Shown here piece by piece: positions 8,091 to 16,141 of a stretch of DNA of 36,079 nt. The notes under the pieces are model-generated. The model saw only the letters and a list, made by a program, of their open reading frames with translations. It was not told the DNA's origin and ran no database searches. The DNA is taken from assembly GCA_947627455.1 (NCBI GenBank), contig CANQWC010000024.1, positions 1-36,079 of the forward strand. Direction: 5' to 3'. How positions within the stretch are numbered: the stretch's first letter is position 1; each line of letters opens with the position of its first letter. The position numbers and the translations under genes were made by a program. The DNA is from an uncultured Clostridia bacterium (GTDB lineage Bacteria; Bacillota; Clostridia; Oscillospirales; Ruminococcaceae).

Positions 8091-8276
8091 ATGGCTAAAT
8101 GCGAAGTTTGCGGAAAGGGCGTTACTTTCGGAATTAAGGTTTCACACTCTCACCGAAGGACAAACAGAACTTGGAAACCCAATGTAAAAAGAGTTAAGGT
8201 TCTTAAAAACGGTACCCCCTGCCACATTTATGTTTGCTCTCGCTGCCTCAGATCAGGCAAAGTCACAAGAGCATAA
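8091..8276 (+). CDS. rpmB: 50S ribosomal protein L28
   Basis: 61 residues, normal length. A component of the large ribosomal subunit. It begins MAKCEVCGKGVTFGIKVSHSHRRTNRTW and retains a full four-cysteine zinc site (CxxC near the N-terminus, CSRC near the C-terminus), the zinc-binding 'C+' form. The ATG at 8091 follows a near-perfect AAAGGAGGTG. An upstream in-frame ATG at 8064 would overlap that site and is rejected. It is monocistronic between its own promoter and the terminator at 8293-8314. Confidence 0.98.
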   Translation: MAKCEVCGKGVTFGIKVSHSHRRTNRTWKPNVKRVKVLKNGTPCHIYVCSRCLRSGKVTRA

Positions 8277-8292
8277 TAACCCGACAATAAAG

Positions 8293-8314
8293 AAAGCCCG
8301 AGCGGGCTTTTTTT
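8293..8314. terminator. Bidirectional terminator between rpmB and the peptide-binding lipoprotein
   Basis: AAAGCCCG–AG–CGGGCTTT followed by TTTT for the plus strand. Read on the minus strand the same stem is followed by CTTTATT, so it can also end the converging operon. Confidence 0.85.
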
Positions 8315-8333
8315 ATTTTGCCGTGATTTAAAG

Positions 8334-9977
8334 TCAGAACTTTTTCGCGTTTTCAAAGTAAACAGTCTTGGTGAACGGGTCGAAGCTTAGGCCCTCGACA
8401 TCGTCGTCAAAGGCGCAGACGGTGGGAAGATACCAGAGCGGGATAAAATGATACTCGGTGATTATCGCGTTCTCGGCCTCGGAACAGGCATAGCTTGCCT
8501 CGGCCGAGGTCTTGAAGCCTCCCCTGCCCTGCTCGGCGGCAAGAGCTTCGGGAACTCTGATTCCGAACCTTGCCTCGGAGCCGAAGGGCTCGATGAAATC
8601 AAAGGCAGAACCCGAATCGGAGGAAACCGCCGCAAGGATTATATCATAATCGCCGCTTTTGAGCATGTCGGCGTAATCCCTGTCGTTGACTATCTCGATG
8701 CCGAAGTGAATGCCGAAGACGGAATACCACGAGTCGATGAGGTCGTTGAGAAGGTAGGCGTAGCCAAAGCTCTCGGGTACGGTTATGTTCATGCCGATGA
8801 GGTCGGATTTTTCACCGTCGGAGAGCGCAAAGCTCCAGCGATATTCGGCCATTGAGGGGCTGGGCGATGAGGCTTTCGGGTCGAGGCGGGAGGCAAAGCC
8901 CCTTGATAGAATGGCGGGCTCGCTCGGGACAAGGCCGAAGGCGGGCTTTAAAATATCCGAAACAGGCTCGCAGAGGGATGCGCTGTCGGTGGCGAGGGAG
9001 AAGATTTGCCTGATCTCGGGGTCGGAAAAAGCCTTGACCTTTTCGTTGAAAATCAGGCCCGAGACGGCGGTGTAGCCGAGAATGCTGCCGCTTTCGGTGT
9101 TCGGGACGCTACCTGCGGGATAGACAAAAGCCTCGGTGGTGCCGTCGAGAAAGTCGCTCTCGCGCTCGGCGTCGTCCTTCTCGGTGAGGTAGTTTATGCC
9201 CGCGGGGCTGACATAGCTTATTTCACTGTAACCCGAATTTCTTCTGAGCCTGACATAGTTGTCTTTGCCGTAGGGGTCGTGCTGCCAGAATCTTACATAG
9301 AATGGGCCGTTTGAACAGGTAGTCTCGGCCTCGAGGCCGTATTTTCCGCCCGCTGTTTCAAAGAAAAGCTCGCAGCAGGGCATCGACGGGAGCTCGGCAA
9401 GAAGATATAAAAACTCACTGTTAGGGTAGGCAAGCGTGAACTCGACGGTGAAATCGTCAGGCGCCCTGACGCCGATCTCTTCGGGGGAAACTTCGCCGCG
9501 GTTGGCAGCTTCGGCATTTAAAATGCAGAAATATTTCTCAGCATGTGGGGATTCGGTCTTTGGGTCGAAGAGGCGGCGGAAAGCAAATACGAAGTCGTCG
9601 GCGATGACGGGGGCTTCAAAATCCCCTGCCGCGCACCAGTTATAGCCCTTTTTCAGGCTGAATGTGTAGGTCAGGCCGTCGGAAGAGATAGAGTAGTCGT
9701 CGGCAATTCCGACCGCGAGGCGGTCGTCGCTGTCGTAACGCATCAGGCCGAAATAGAGATTTCGGGCGATCATCGCGGAGTTTTCGTCGTCTAAGAGCTG
9801 GGGGTCGAAGGTCTCGGGAATAGAATCTATCGCGATTTTGAAGATGTGTCCCGTGCCGTCATCGACAAAAAAGCCGACGACCTTATCGACAACACCGCAG
9901 GCGACAAAAAGCGCCGACGAGCATATCATAATAACGAGAAGACCGAGGCGCAAAAGCGCGCGTTTACCTGCGCTCAT
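8334..9977 (-). CDS. ABC transporter substrate-binding lipoprotein, family 5 (oligopeptide type)
   Basis: 547 residues. The N-terminal signal with lipobox LFVAC (Cys27) predicts a lipoprotein on the outer face of the membrane. The SBP_bac_5 fold is indicated by IDSIPETFDPQLLDDENSAMIARNLYFGLMRYD, then LTYTFSLKKGYNW and ADDFVFAFRRLFDP (about residues 45-150), and the C-terminal EYHFIPLWYLPTVCAFDD. Such proteins capture peptides for OppBCDF-type importers, but no permease or ATPase gene is nearby. It must use a transporter encoded elsewhere or act as a sensor. It overlaps the DUF4358 lipoprotein stop by 4 nt and is third in a surface-protein operon. Confidence 0.88.
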   Translation of the reverse strand: MSAGKRALLRLGLLVIMICSSALFVACGVVDKVVGFFVDDGTGHIFKIAIDSIPETFDPQLLDDENSAMIARNLYFGLMRYDSDDRLAVGIADDYSISSDGLTYTFSLKKGYNWCAAGDFEAPVIADDFVFAFRRLFDPKTESPHAEKYFCILNAEAANRGEVSPEEIGVRAPDDFTVEFTLAYPNSEFLYLLAELPSMPCCELFFETAGGKYGLEAETTCSNGPFYVRFWQHDPYGKDNYVRLRRNSGYSEISYVSPAGINYLTEKDDAERESDFLDGTTEAFVYPAGSVPNTESGSILGYTAVSGLIFNEKVKAFSDPEIRQIFSLATDSASLCEPVSDILKPAFGLVPSEPAILSRGFASRLDPKASSPSPSMAEYRWSFALSDGEKSDLIGMNITVPESFGYAYLLNDLIDSWYSVFGIHFGIEIVNDRDYADMLKSGDYDIILAAVSSDSGSAFDFIEPFGSEARFGIRVPEALAAEQGRGGFKTSAEASYACSEAENAIITEYHFIPLWYLPTVCAFDDDVEGLSFDPFTKTVYFENAKKF

Positions 9978-10429
9978 GCCTTGAAAGCGGCGTCGACGGT
10001 ATCGACAGCCGAGGAAATGTCGCCGAGAATAAGCAAAACGACATATCTGCCGTAGGTTAAAATCACGCCGTTTTCAATCTTTTCGGCCTCAAACGGAGCA
10101 TAGCCCTCAAAGTCGTGATAGCGGGCGTCTTTGTAGTCGGCGAGGATCTTCTCGGCCTCGGAGACGTAATCGGAATCGGTGAATTTGAACACCGCGGCGA
10201 TGTCGGCATAGCCGCCCTTGCCGCTGTATGCGCAGGAAAAATCCTCGACCTTTTCAAAATCAAGGCCGAATACGGCTTCGGCAGTGGCTTCGTCGCAATA
10301 GGCAGTTTCGGCGATCTCCTGACCGGAGGTTATCTCGCTCATAAGCTCGGAGACATCGGGCTCGGCGTATTCGGAACAGGCGGTGAAAAGAAGCATCGCG
10401 CAGAGAATTATACATAAAAGTTTTTTCAT
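9974..10429 (-). CDS. DUF4358-type lipoprotein
   Basis: 151 residues from the ATG at 10429, chosen because GGGGTG lies five bases upstream and the protein then opens MKKLLCIILCAMLLFTACSEY, a clean lipoprotein signal (Cys18). The soluble part (ETAYCDEATAEAVFGLDFEKVEDFSCAYSGKGGYADIAAVFKF) matches the layout of DUF4358 proteins. These are short extracytoplasmic lipoproteins of unknown function, frequent in gut Clostridia and often beside GDSL/SGNH or MBOAT genes. Here it sits between an SGNH-like gene and a peptide-binding lipoprotein, with ATGA coupling to the latter. Confidence 0.75.
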   Translation of the reverse strand: MKKLLCIILCAMLLFTACSEYAEPDVSELMSEITSGQEIAETAYCDEATAEAVFGLDFEKVEDFSCAYSGKGGYADIAAVFKFTDSDYVSEAEKILADYKDARYHDFEGYAPFEAEKIENGVILTYGRYVVLLILGDISSAVDTVDAAFKA

Positions 10430-10442
10430 CAAAGCACCCCGA

Positions 10443-11279
10443 TCATGAGACATGGCTCAGTATGTAGTCGGAAAGGACGGTATAAGCCGAAAACTTGAAG
10501 TGCAGACCGTCGTTTTCGGCGAGGTCGTCGGGAAGACAGCCGCTTTCATTCTTTAGCGCCGAGCTTACGTCGACATATCGGACGGCGTTATTTTTGGCGT
10601 AGTCAAGAAGCTTTGAATTCAGCTCGTCGATGTCGGAATTCTTTATCGGGGATTCGAGCGAATTCTCCTTTCCGACCGTGACGGGCGGGGTGGAAAGTAT
10701 GTAAAGCTTTGAATCGGGGCAGGCAATCCTCACCTTATTTAAAAACGCCTGATAGTCCTGATAGATATCGGCAACGGTCATGTAATCGGCGCCGTTTGAG
10801 CCGAGCATTACATAGATGTTCTTCGGCTTTATTTCATCGAGCGCCTCGATGACTGTCACCGAGCCGTAAGCGGTGTCGATTTTTTCGGTCTCGATCTTTG
10901 AGACGGACATCGCGATGCTCGACAAAACATTTGACGACGGGACTATTTCATATGAAGCCATGCCGAAGGTTATGAAGTCGCCGATGAATACGCAGTCGTT
11001 GAAGTATTCTGCGCCGAGGGGTTCGCACTCGGGAACGGGGTTGGTTATATCCCCCGATTCGGGAGCGGCGGGAGCGTCATCGGGAGTATCATCAGCCGCA
11101 TCGCCCGAGTTTACGCTGTTGAAAAAGGTTATCTCGCGGTCCTGAGAAAGGACGTCTTCAAGAGTCACCGACTTCATGTATTTATAGAACATCAGCCCGA
11201 AAATAAGAATCACGCCGAAGAAAACAACGCTGAGACGGTATCTTATCCTCAATTTCTTCTTTCTTGTCTGCTCGTACAT
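10443..11279 (-). CDS. Membrane-anchored SGNH/GDSL-fold protein lacking the catalytic serine
   Basis: 278 residues. A basic N-terminus and one transmembrane helix (about 14-34) lead to an acidic/proline linker (about 58-85). An SGNH-hydrolase-like domain on the outer face follows. Recognisable blocks are CVFIGDFITFGM (residues 96-107, where active relatives read GDS), MLGSN (158-162, oxyanion-hole Asn162) and D257-GLH260, the Asp/His pair. Residue 102 is Phe in place of the nucleophilic Ser, so hydrolase activity is doubtful. It is first in an operon with the DUF4358 and SBP lipoproteins. A promoter lies at 11327-11355, and GGGGTG is five bases before the ATG. Family call from motifs; loss of activity is inference. 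Confidence 0.75.
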   Translation of the reverse strand: MYEQTRKKKLRIRYRLSVVFFGVILIFGLMFYKYMKSVTLEDVLSQDREITFFNSVNSGDAADDTPDDAPAAPESGDITNPVPECEPLGAEYFNDCVFIGDFITFGMASYEIVPSSNVLSSIAMSVSKIETEKIDTAYGSVTVIEALDEIKPKNIYVMLGSNGADYMTVADIYQDYQAFLNKVRIACPDSKLYILSTPPVTVGKENSLESPIKNSDIDELNSKLLDYAKNNAVRYVDVSSALKNESGCLPDDLAENDGLHFKFSAYTVLSDYILSHVS

Positions 11280-11326
11280 ATTGCACCCCGAGAAAATAAT
11301 TTAAGCCGAAAATATCTTTAGGATAT

Positions 11327-11355
11327 ATTATATAGCAAAACCTGAATTTTTTCAA
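11327..11355 (-). promoter_or_regulatory. Promoter of the SGNH–DUF4358–SBP operon
   Basis: Minus strand TTGAAA (11355-11350), 17-bp spacer, TATAAT (11332-11327): close to consensus, 47 bp upstream of the start codon. Confidence 0.85.
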
Positions 11356-11415
11356 GGAAATTCCCGAATTTTAATAAATTGTAACCGCTCTGTAACCATA
11401 TTCTGAACTTGTCTA

Positions 11416-11444
11416 TTGAATTTTGCGAAAAAATGTGGTAATAT
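11416..11444 (+). promoter_or_regulatory. Promoter of asnB
   Basis: TTGAAT (11416-11421), 17-bp spacer, TAATAT (11439-11444), 42 bp before the asnB start. The leader is too short for a T-box. Confidence 0.7.
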
Positions 11445-11486
11445 TCTTTTCAGACTTCTATTTTACATATAAGGAGATTTATACCG

Positions 11487-13310
11487 ATGTGCGGAATAAC
11501 AGGTTTTACCAACAAAATCGGCAACGCCGATGAGATCATCGAGAAAATGATGGACGCTATCAAACACCGCGGGCCCGATTCGGAAGGAAAATATATCGAC
11601 GACGGCATCGCGATGGGGTTTCGCAGGCTTTCGATAATCGACCTGTCGACGGGCTCTCAGCCGCTTTTCAACGAGGATCGCTCGCTTGTTCTGACCTTTA
11701 ACGGCGAGATATATAACTATCAGTCTCTGCGCGAGGAACTTATTCGGGCGGGGCACTGTTTTTCAACCAACACCGACTCGGAGGTTTTGCTTCACGGGTA
11801 TGAGGAGTGGGGCAAGGCGATGCTGCCGAAGCTTCGCGGAATGTTCGGGTTCGTTATCTGGAACGTTCACACAAAAGAACTGTTCGGCGCGAGGGATTTC
11901 TTCGGCATCAAGCCGCTCTACTACACAATGATGGGCGACAGCTTCATCTACGGCTCGGAAATCAAGAGCATTCTTTTGCACCCCGACTTCAAAAAAGAGC
12001 TCAACGAGACCGCGCTTGAAAACTATCTGACTTTCCAGTATTCGCCCTGCGAGGAGACCTTCTTCAAGGGAGTATACAGGCTTCTGCCCGCGCATTGGTT
12101 CACCTATCGCGAGGGAGAATTTAAAACAGGAAGATATTGGAATATCAACTTTGACGCCGATGAAAGCGTGACCCTTGACGAATGGGTGGAAAAGATCTCG
12201 GAGACTTTCAAAGACTCTGTCGAGGCGCACAAAATCGCAGATGTTGAGGTCGGGAGCTTTCTTTCGAGCGGCGTTGATTCAAGCTATGTCGCGGCGGTCG
12301 CGAACGTCGACAAGACCTTTACGGTCGGCTTCGGCGAGGACGAAAAATATAACGAAATAGGCTATGCCAAGGAATTTTCAAAATACATCGGCAAGGAAAA
12401 TATCTCGAAAGTTATAACCCCCGAGGAGTATTGGGAGACTTTCCCGAAGATTCAGTATCATATGGACGAACCGCTTGCGGACCCGTCGGCGGTGGCGCTT
12501 TATTTCGTCTGCAAGCTTGCATCGGAGAGCGTAAAGGTTGTTCTCTCGGGAGAGGGCGCCGATGAGATCTTCGGCGGGTACAACATCTATAAAGAACCCG
12601 ACGACGTGGCGATTTATAATAAAATCCCCCGCCCTATCCGCAGATGCATCGGAAAATGCGCCGAGCTTCTTCCTGCGCACCGCGGGCTTAACTTCCTGAT
12701 CAGGCGAGGAAAGGACCTTGAAGAGAGGTTCATCGGGAACGCGTATATCTTCTCGGAAAAGGAGAGAAAGTCGCTTTTGAAGATAAAGACCGACGCGCCC
12801 GACGCCAAGGTGATAACAAAGCCGTTTTATGACAGGGTCGCGGGGAAGGATTCGGTCACGAAGATGCAGTATCTCGACCTCAATATGTGGATGACGGGCG
12901 ACATTCTTCTCAAGGCCGACAAGATGTCGATGGCGAATTCTCTTGAGCTGAGAGTGCCGTTTTTGGACAGACATATCATGGCGCTGGCGGAAAGAATACC
13001 GAAGGAATACCGCGTGACAAAGGAGAATACGAAGTTTGCGATGAGAAAGGCCGCGCTTGCCGCCTGCCCGCCCATCACCGCAAATAAGAAAAAGCTGGGC
13101 TTCCCCGTGCCTATAAGGGTATGGCTCAAACAGGACGAATACTATAATAAGGTCAGAGCGGTATTTGAAAGCAATCGCGCTAAAAAATTCTTCAACACCG
13201 ATAAGCTTGTGGAGCTTCTTGACAAGCATCGCGAGGGAAAATATGACAACTCGCGAAAGATTTGGACGGTGTATACATTCCTCGTCTGGCACGAGGTATA
13301 CTTCGGATAA
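11487..13310 (+). CDS. asnB: Asparagine synthetase B (glutamine-hydrolysing)
   Basis: 607 residues. It makes asparagine from aspartate, ATP and glutamine in the cytoplasm. The N-terminal class II amidotransferase domain starts MCGITGF, so Cys2 is the nucleophile once Met is removed; RGPD, FNGEIYNY and GSE (about 29-158) line the glutamine site. The synthetase domain has the PP-loop SSGVDSS (260-266) and the LSGEGADEIFGGY motif (about 354-366). AAGGAG precedes the ATG. It is monocistronic with its own promoter and a shared bidirectional terminator at 13324-13339. Nothing nearby suggests a dedicated natural-product role. Confidence 0.95.
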   Translation: MCGITGFTNKIGNADEIIEKMMDAIKHRGPDSEGKYIDDGIAMGFRRLSIIDLSTGSQPLFNEDRSLVLTFNGEIYNYQSLREELIRAGHCFSTNTDSEVLLHGYEEWGKAMLPKLRGMFGFVIWNVHTKELFGARDFFGIKPLYYTMMGDSFIYGSEIKSILLHPDFKKELNETALENYLTFQYSPCEETFFKGVYRLLPAHWFTYREGEFKTGRYWNINFDADESVTLDEWVEKISETFKDSVEAHKIADVEVGSFLSSGVDSSYVAAVANVDKTFTVGFGEDEKYNEIGYAKEFSKYIGKENISKVITPEEYWETFPKIQYHMDEPLADPSAVALYFVCKLASESVKVVLSGEGADEIFGGYNIYKEPDDVAIYNKIPRPIRRCIGKCAELLPAHRGLNFLIRRGKDLEERFIGNAYIFSEKERKSLLKIKTDAPDAKVITKPFYDRVAGKDSVTKMQYLDLNMWMTGDILLKADKMSMANSLELRVPFLDRHIMALAERIPKEYRVTKENTKFAMRKAALAACPPITANKKKLGFPVPIRVWLKQDEYYNKVRAVFESNRAKKFFNTDKLVELLDKHREGKYDNSRKIWTVYTFLVWHEVYFG

Positions 13311-13323
13311 TAACAGCAAAAAA

Positions 13324-13339
13324 GCCGCTCGGAAGCGGC
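13324..13339. terminator. Bidirectional terminator between asnB and the HPr-like gene
   Basis: GCCGCT–CGGA–AGCGGC. On the minus strand it is followed by seven Ts (strong terminator for the HPr-like gene). On the plus strand it is followed by CTTTGCTTATT (weaker, for asnB). Confidence 0.85.
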
Positions 13340-13345
13340 CTTTGC

Positions 13346-13579
13346 TTATTCATTGACGATGAATTTCTTTATGCTCTCGAGGAAGCCGCCGCACTCGTCG
13401 GTGTGGGCAACGACATCAACAGGCCTTGAAAGGTCGAGACTGAAAATGCCCATTATCGACTTGGCATCGATGGCGTATCTTCCCGAAATGATGTCGACAT
13501 CGTAATCGCAGAGAGTTACCGCGTTCACGAAATCTTTGACATCGTTTATAGTATTGAGCCTAATCTTGACGTTAGCCAT
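13346..13579 (-). CDS. HPr/Crh-like protein without the phosphoacceptor histidine
   Basis: 77 residues from the ATG at 13579; an ATG two codons earlier is too close to the GGGAGA ribosome site. HPr fold is indicated by the segment AKSIMGIFSLDLSRPVDVV, which matches HPr's KSIMGVMSLGI helix and keeps the regulatory serine (Ser41, the Ser46 equivalent). The active-site region that reads IHARPA in HPr is here INDVKD, with Asn at the His15 position. It therefore cannot carry PTS phosphate on that residue, like Bacillus Crh (Gln15), and is more likely a regulatory partner of CcpA/HPr kinase or a stand-alone HPr-fold protein. It has its own strong promoter and terminator. Confidence 0.85.
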   Translation of the reverse strand: MANVKIRLNTINDVKDFVNAVTLCDYDVDIISGRYAIDAKSIMGIFSLDLSRPVDVVAHTDECGGFLESIKKFIVNE

Positions 13580-13614
13580 AATCATATCTCCCTATGTATA
13601 AAAATTTCAATTCA

Positions 13615-13643
13615 AGTATAGCAGTCCGAAAAATCCCTGTCAA
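13615..13643 (-). promoter_or_regulatory. Strong promoter of the HPr-like gene
   Basis: Minus strand TTGACA (13643-13638), 17-bp spacer, TATACT (13620-13615). It has the consensus -35 and is one of the two best promoters in the window, implying high expression of a small regulatory protein. Confidence 0.9.
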
Positions 13644-13703
13644 GAGTTTTGGCGAGATTTAATCTTTTTCGTGACTCTGCGCAAAATATCGGAAGGATAA
13701 GTT

Positions 13704-14996
13704 ATGTTTGTTTGGTACTATACGTTCGGCTGCAAGGTCAACAGCTATGAAACCGAGCTTCTGAAAGCCAATTTCGAGGCGCACGGAGATATCGCGGTGC
13801 AAAGCCTTAAAGACGCGCAGATCTGCGTTATAAACAGCTGTACCGTCACTTCGCAGTCGGATTTGAAGCTTCGGCAGCTTGTTCACAAGATCAGGCGGGA
13901 AAACCCGTCGGCAATAGTAGCGGTGTGCGGGTGCTATCCTCAGGCATATAAGGGCGCGGCGGCAGATATCCTCGGGGCGGACATTACCGTCGGGCAGGAA
14001 AACAAACAGGACCTGCCGAAATTGGTTGAAAAGTATGTTGAATCGGGAGAACGGATTGTTGAAATTCCTGTTGAAAAGCTGTTATATCCCGCGGGCGAGG
14101 TCATGCCGAGGGGCATCGCGAAGACAAGGGCGATAATCAAGATTCAGGACGGGTGCGACAGGTTCTGCACCTACTGCATTATCCCCTATGCGCGCGGAAG
14201 GTCGCGCTCGAAGAGCATTGAGGCGATCGAGGCCGAGGCGAGGACGCTTGTTTCGGCGGGGCACAAGGAGATCGTCGCAGTAGGGATAAACATCTCGGAC
14301 TACGGCAAAGGGACGGAAAATAACCTTGCGGACGCCCTTGAGGCGATTTCAAGGAGCGGCGTTCAGAGGATTCGGCTCGGCTCGCTTGAACCCGAGGAGC
14401 TTTCCGAGGAAATAATCGCAAGGTTTTCGGAGATTCGGGGGCTATGCCCGCATTTTCACTTGGCGATTCAGAGCGGCTGCGACAAGACACTCAGAGAGAT
14501 GGGAAGAAAGTATGTAAAGGCAGATTACTTGTCAGAAGTTGAGCTTCTGAGAAGGTATTTTCCGAACTGCGCGATAACGACGGATATAATGGTCGGATTC
14601 CCCGGCGAGAGAGATGAGGATTTCAGAGAGTCGCTTGAAACTGTAAAGGAAATTGCCTTTGCAGATGCGCATATATTCCCCTACTCAAAGAGGGCGGGCA
14701 CGCCTGCCGCAAAGCGCACCGACGCTGTTACGCCGAAAATCAAGGAGGAACGCGCAAGAATAATGGCCGAGGCGGTCGCGGAATCTAAGAGAAAATATCA
14801 GGAAAGTCTCATCGGGAAGACGCTGAGCGTTTTGTTCGAGCGAGAAAAGACCCCCGACTATCATCAGGGGCACTCGGCTGAATATCAGGTTGTAAAGGCA
14901 AAGCACTTTACCGACACTCTCTTCCGCGAGCTCAGAGACGTGAAGATAACTTCATGCAGCGGCGGGGTTTTGTTCGGAGAGATCGCTCAGAGATAG
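13704..14996 (+). CDS. mtaB: tRNA (N6-L-threonylcarbamoyladenosine(37)-C2)-methylthiotransferase
   Basis: 430 residues. A radical-SAM enzyme that adds a methylthio group to t6A37 of ANN-decoding tRNAs. The N-terminal UPF0004 domain provides three cluster cysteines (Cys10 in FGCKVNSYE, Cys46 in NSCTV, Cys75/77 in VCGCYP). The radical-SAM CxxxCxxC is at 151-155-158 in DGCDRFCTYCIIPYARG, and a TRAM-like C-terminus follows. The FGCKVNSYE(T) start and overall length favour MtaB over MiaB or RimO. GGAAGGA lies before the ATG. Its last 10 bp overlap the converging methyltransferase gene, with no terminator visible between them. Confidence 0.94.
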   Translation: MFVWYYTFGCKVNSYETELLKANFEAHGDIAVQSLKDAQICVINSCTVTSQSDLKLRQLVHKIRRENPSAIVAVCGCYPQAYKGAAADILGADITVGQENKQDLPKLVEKYVESGERIVEIPVEKLLYPAGEVMPRGIAKTRAIIKIQDGCDRFCTYCIIPYARGRSRSKSIEAIEAEARTLVSAGHKEIVAVGINISDYGKGTENNLADALEAISRSGVQRIRLGSLEPEELSEEIIARFSEIRGLCPHFHLAIQSGCDKTLREMGRKYVKADYLSEVELLRRYFPNCAITTDIMVGFPGERDEDFRESLETVKEIAFADAHIFPYSKRAGTPAAKRTDAVTPKIKEERARIMAEAVAESKRKYQESLIGKTLSVLFEREKTPDYHQGHSAEYQVVKAKHFTDTLFRELRDVKITSCSGGVLFGEIAQR

Positions 14997-16090
14997 TACA
15001 TATAGAGCTGGCATTTGAGCATGCCGTTGTAAAGCTTTCGCTTGCGGTCGGCCTTTTTGCCGAAGAATTTTTCAAATTCCTCGTGGGGCGAAATTATGTA
15101 GCAGGGGTTCTCCTTCGAGGGGTTTAAAACCTCGCCCATTTTTCTGTAAAGCTCTTCAGCTTGACGGACTTCTAACATTCGCTCGCCGTAGGGCGGGTTG
15201 ACGACGGTTATAGCGCCGCTTATCGGCTTGAAGCGCGAAATATCGCGGTTTTCAACGGTTATATATTTTTCGACGCCTGCGTGAGCGCAGTTGGAACGGG
15301 TGAGATTTACCGCGAAGTCGTCGATGTCAAAGCCGTAGGCCCTGAACTCGGCGGTGCGGATATCGGCCTTTGCGGCGTCGCGCTCGGTTTTCCAGACGCT
15401 CTCGGGAATCGACTGCCACTGCTGAGCGGAAAAGCTTCGGTTAAGCCCGGGAGCGATATTCAGGGCTTTATAGGCCGACTCGATCAAGAGCGTGCCGCTG
15501 CCGCACATGGGGTCGCATACCGCGAATGACGCCCGAACCCTCGCAAGATCGACGATTCCCGCGGCAAGCGTCTCTTTTATCGGGGCGTCGTTCGAGGTTC
15601 TTCGGTAGCCGCGCTTGTGAAGGCCATCGCCAGAAGTATCGAGATAAACCGTGACCTCGTCTTTTAAAATATTGAACTGGATTCGGTGCAGGGGGCCTGT
15701 CTCCTCGAAGCGCTGAACGGGATATTTTGTTTTGAGCCGCTCGACCGCGGCCTTTTTTATTATCGATTGGCAGTCGGGAATGCTGAAAAGCTTGGATTTC
15801 AGGCTATGGCCCTTGACGGGGAAGGCGTCTTTTTCGGCGATGTAGCGCTCGAATTCAAGCGCTCGGACGCCGTCGAAGAGTTCAGTGAACGTCTCGGCAT
15901 GAAAGCTGCCGAGCTCGATGAGCACCCTTTCGGCCGTCGCGAGGCGGATATTTGCCCTCGCGAGGATATCAAAACCGCCGTCAAAGGAGATTCGACCGTC
16001 GGAAACGGTGAGATTTTCGCCGCCGATTTTTTTGATCTCATAGCTCAGGACGCTTTCAAGCCCGAAATGGCAGGGACAGCAAAGCCTCAT
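14987..16090 (-). CDS. THUMP-domain class I SAM-dependent RNA methyltransferase (RlmL/YpsC-like)
   Basis: 367 residues from the ATG at 16090, which has GAGGT six to seven bases upstream; an in-frame codon at 16108 lies before that site. A ferredoxin-like/THUMP N-terminus (CPCHFGLESVLSYEIKKIGG … about 1-155) is followed by a Rossmann methyltransferase. The SAM-site block is DPMCGSGTLLIESA and the catalytic motif VVNPPYGERM (NPPY). This family, related to the N-terminal half of E. coli RlmL, makes N2-methylguanosine in 23S rRNA or related RNA. The old label 'N6-adenine DNA methylase' is unlikely. It converges on mtaB with a 10-bp overlap. Confidence 0.9.
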   Translation of the reverse strand: MRLCCPCHFGLESVLSYEIKKIGGENLTVSDGRISFDGGFDILARANIRLATAERVLIELGSFHAETFTELFDGVRALEFERYIAEKDAFPVKGHSLKSKLFSIPDCQSIIKKAAVERLKTKYPVQRFEETGPLHRIQFNILKDEVTVYLDTSGDGLHKRGYRRTSNDAPIKETLAAGIVDLARVRASFAVCDPMCGSGTLLIESAYKALNIAPGLNRSFSAQQWQSIPESVWKTERDAAKADIRTAEFRAYGFDIDDFAVNLTRSNCAHAGVEKYITVENRDISRFKPISGAITVVNPPYGERMLEVRQAEELYRKMGEVLNPSKENPCYIISPHEEFEKFFGKKADRKRKLYNGMLKCQLYMYYL

Positions 16091-16112
16091 TCTTAAACCT
16101 CTTTTCAAAAGA

Positions 16113-16133
16113 AAACCGCTGTTGAAGCGGTTT
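16113..16133 (-). terminator. Terminator downstream of the class A PBP gene
   Basis: Minus strand AAACCGCT–TCAAC–AGCGGTTT stem followed by TCTTTT, placed between the PBP stop and the methyltransferase ribosome-binding site. Confidence 0.7.
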
Positions 16134-16141
16134 CCCGATAT

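Noticed and set aside
11280-11486. T-box or other riboswitch in front of asnB
   Set aside because: The predicted transcript leader is only about 35-40 nt, and no specifier stem or T-box sequence is seen; the space is taken by two divergent promoters.
12378-13319. Long antisense open frame opposite asnB
   Set aside because: It has no homology-like features and lies wholly opposite a strongly conserved gene; it results from codon bias.
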